A stretch of 64,000 bases of DNA from Holophagales bacterium (GTDB lineage: Bacteria > Acidobacteriota > Thermoanaerobaculia > Multivoradales > Multivoraceae). The notes beneath the pieces are model-generated. The model did not search any database, had not been told where the DNA came from, and was given only the letters and a program-made list of their open reading frames with translations. The DNA is taken from contig VXZQ01000017.1 of the NCBI GenBank assembly GCA_009845425.1, positions 62,083 to 126,082 on the forward strand, in the 5' to 3' direction. Of the stretch, positions 62,400-64,000 are shown piece by piece. The translations under genes were made by a program, and so were the position numbers. Within the stretch, counting starts at the first letter, position 1. Every line of letters begins with the position of its first letter.

Positions 62400-63595
62400 G
62401 CACCGGCCCGCGTGCGTTCGATCAGCACCGTCGCATGAGCCGCCATGCCCTCGCCCCTGCCCAGCGGGCCGAGCCCTTCGTGAGTCGTCGCCTTGAGGTT
62501 CATCCGTTCGGGCCCGATACGAAGCAGCCCCGCGACATGCTCTTCGATCGCCGAACGGTACGGCGCCATCGACGGGCGCTCGGCGATGAGCGTCACGTCG
62601 CAGTTCCGAACCGCGAAGCCCCGCTCCAGGACCATCGCGACGATCCGGCCCAACAGCTCCGAGCTGTCCGCGCCCCGCCAGGTCTCGTCGGACGGCGGGA
62701 AGTGGATTCCGAGATCGCCCAGGCCAGCAGCGCCGAGCAGGGCGTCACCGATCGCGTGGAGCACGACATCGGCATCGCTGTGGCCATCGAGGCCCGTCTC
62801 GTGCGGTATGCGCTGGCCGCCCAGGATCAGGGGGCGGCCGGCCTTCAGCCGGTGAATGTCGTAGCCATGCCCCACGGCCGTCTCCAGCGCCGGCGAGGCC
62901 TCGCGCTCCGACCGGAGGAGGGCCTCGATCGCGGGCAGGTCCGAGGGATCGGTCAGCTTTGGATTCGGGTGGGAGGCGGTGACCGCCAACACTGAGTCCG
63001 GCTCGAACAGACTGCTCTCGTCGCTGACCTGCAGGTTCTCCCGCTCAGCGCGGTCGAGCGCCTCTCGAAGGTCCACGGCCCGAAAGACCTGCGGCGTCTC
63101 CGCCCGGAACAGACCGGACCGGTCGACCGTCTCGTGGAGGCGGCCACCCTCGACCGTCTTCAGAGTGTCGCTCACCGGGCGACCGAGCACCGCGCCCGCG
63201 CCGCCGCTCCAGGTGGCGCTCCGCAGCACCTCCGCCAGATCGGCCGCGGCCAGACAGGGGCGGGCGCCGTCGTGCACCGCCACCCAGTCGGACGGGGCGA
63301 CCTCCGCCGCCGCGAGTGCGGCTCTCACAGAGTCCTGCCGGCGCCGTCCGCCCTCGACCGCGGAGAGGTCCGCGTCGCACGACGTGGGCACCTCCCGCAG
63401 CAGCATCGCCCGGGTCTCCTCCGCGTGTCCGGCCGGCGCCGCGACGACGACACGGTCGACTTCGGACGCCGCCAGCAGCCGCTCGACCGTCCAGGCGAGA
63501 AGCGGTCGGCCCAGGATCGGCACGAACTGCTTGGGCCGGTCTCCACCGAATCGCCGGCCGCCGCCCGCGGCCGGAACGATGGCGCAGCAGGTCAC
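62396..63595 (-). CDS. ispDF: Bifunctional IspD/IspF isoprenoid enzyme
   Basis: 399 aa, GTG start. Residues 1 to about 230 are IspD (CDP-ME synthase): CCAIVPAAGGGRRFGGDRPK, FVPILGRPLLAWTVERLL, WVAVHDGARPCL. Residues about 240-399 are IspF (MEcPP synthase): GHGYDIHRLKAGRPLILGG, GLDGHSDADVVLHAIGDALL, GDLGIHFPPSDETW, LKATTHEGLGPLGRGEGMAA. The fusion catalyses steps 3 and 5 of the MEP pathway and is known from several phyla. All zinc and CDP ligands that can be located seem intact. Confidence 0.95.
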   Translation of the reverse strand: MTCCAIVPAAGGGRRFGGDRPKQFVPILGRPLLAWTVERLLAASEVDRVVVAAPAGHAEETRAMLLREVPTSCDADLSAVEGGRRRQDSVRAALAAAEVAPSDWVAVHDGARPCLAAADLAEVLRSATWSGGAGAVLGRPVSDTLKTVEGGRLHETVDRSGLFRAETPQVFRAVDLREALDRAERENLQVSDESSLFEPDSVLAVTASHPNPKLTDPSDLPAIEALLRSEREASPALETAVGHGYDIHRLKAGRPLILGGQRIPHETGLDGHSDADVVLHAIGDALLGAAGLGDLGIHFPPSDETWRGADSSELLGRIVAMVLERGFAVRNCDVTLIAERPSMAPYRSAIEEHVAGLLRIGPERMNLKATTHEGLGPLGRGEGMAAHATVLIERTRAGA

Positions 63596-63635
63596 GATTC
63601 GGCCACGTTGAGGAGAAGGAGGGCCGGCCCGTGCC

Positions 63636-64000
63636 TCAGACCTCGAGGATGTCCTTCTCCTTGTTCGCGAGCGCCAGGTTCACCTGGGCGATGTAGTGAT
63701 CGTGGAGCTTCTGCATTTCGCTTTCGCCCCGGTGCTCGTCGTCCTGGGAGATCTCCTTCGCCTTCTCCATCTGCTTCAGGCGTTCATTGCCCTCGCGACG
63801 AACGCCCCGAACCGTGTTGCGGAAGCGCTCGGCGATTTCGTGGGCACGTTTCACCATCTCGCGACGCCGCTCCTCCGTGAGCGGGGGCACGGGGATGCGG
63901 ACGATCCTGCCGTCGTTCGACGGGTTCAGGCCCAGGTCGGCGACCAGGATCGCCCGTTCGATCGCCGCGATCTGCGTCGGGTCGAACGGCTGCGCCACCA
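63636..64000 (-). CDS. frr: Ribosome recycling factor, C-terminal two-thirds (5' end beyond window)
   Basis: Matches RRF from about residue 65 to the end: QPFDPTQIAAIERAILVADL, GLNPSNDGRIVRIPVPPLTE, ERRREMVKRAHEIAERFRNT, RREGNERLKQMEKAKEISQD, and the end KEKDILEV. The GTG near 63998 codes an internal Val, not a start. RRF with EF-G splits post-termination ribosomes. Linked to ispDF (40 nt), not to tsf/pyrH as far as can be seen. Confidence 0.95.
   Translation of the reverse strand, partial: VAQPFDPTQIAAIERAILVADLGLNPSNDGRIVRIPVPPLTEERRREMVKRAHEIAERFRNTVRGVRREGNERLKQMEKAKEISQDDEHRGESEMQKLHDHYIAQVNLALANKEKDILEV

Overview
The window reads as a high-GC bacterial chromosome segment with many GTG/TTG starts. 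It fits an Acidobacteriota-like lineage (Thermoanaerobaculia or a relative). That placement is an inference from the gene complement (a secreted protein whose C-terminal domain I associate with that group, S9 peptidases, a ceramidase-like hydrolase, ThuA, P450s) and has not been tested by phylogeny. Two large blocks of housekeeping genes enclose about 32 kb of accessory genes.

Region 1 (1-29254, all on the minus strand, so transcribed from right to left). In transcription order it holds tRNA-Thr(GGT), tuf2, tRNA-Trp, secE, nusG, rplK, rplA, rplJ, rplL, rpoB, rpoC, rpsL, rpsG, fusA, tuf1, then the S10 and spc clusters from rpsJ to infA, which is cut by the window edge. Stop and start codons often overlap by 1-8 nt. 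rpsN (S14) is missing between rplE and rpsH, rpmG is missing before secE, and map is missing between adk and infA. rpsE overlaps rpmD by 68 nt. The two tuf genes appear identical along their whole length.

Region 2 (29255-61305, both strands). It begins with a phosphate-sensing set, phoB-phoR-phoU, and an OprP-type porin divergent from phoB. Next come an S9 peptidase, a ceramidase-like hydrolase, an acyl-CoA dehydrogenase, two divergent atypical P450s and an SRPBCC protein. The phosphate transporter pstSCAB1B2 follows. Behind it is a MacB/LolCDE-type export operon with its own LolA-like protein and beta-barrel. The rest holds a repeat-rich coiled-coil membrane protein, a lipoprotein sulfatase, a CitE-like lyase, an aminotransferase, an LMF-family membrane protein, a ThuA protein, a secreted RidA and a secreted protein of unknown function. 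Four 22-bp tandem boxes (two 11-bp units each) resemble PHO boxes and precede phoU, phoB, the porin and pstS, which suggests a coordinated local Pho regulon. The two PstB ATPases have complementary defects: one keeps LSGGQ but has lost the Q-loop Gln and switch His, and the other keeps those but has LSLEQ. This predicts a heterodimeric Pst motor with one degenerate ATP site, the most unusual signal in the window.

Region 3 (61306-64000, minus strand). It holds frr (partial), a fused ispDF, rlmB, then tRNA-Thr(TGT), tRNA-Tyr(GTA) and tRNA-Gly(TCC). With tRNA-Thr(GGT) and tuf2 of Region 1 these recreate the known thrU-tyrU-glyT-thrT-tuf order, but Region 2 lies exactly between glyT and thrT. Just past the 3' end of tRNA-Gly is an inverted copy of its last 21 nt, next to further palindromes.
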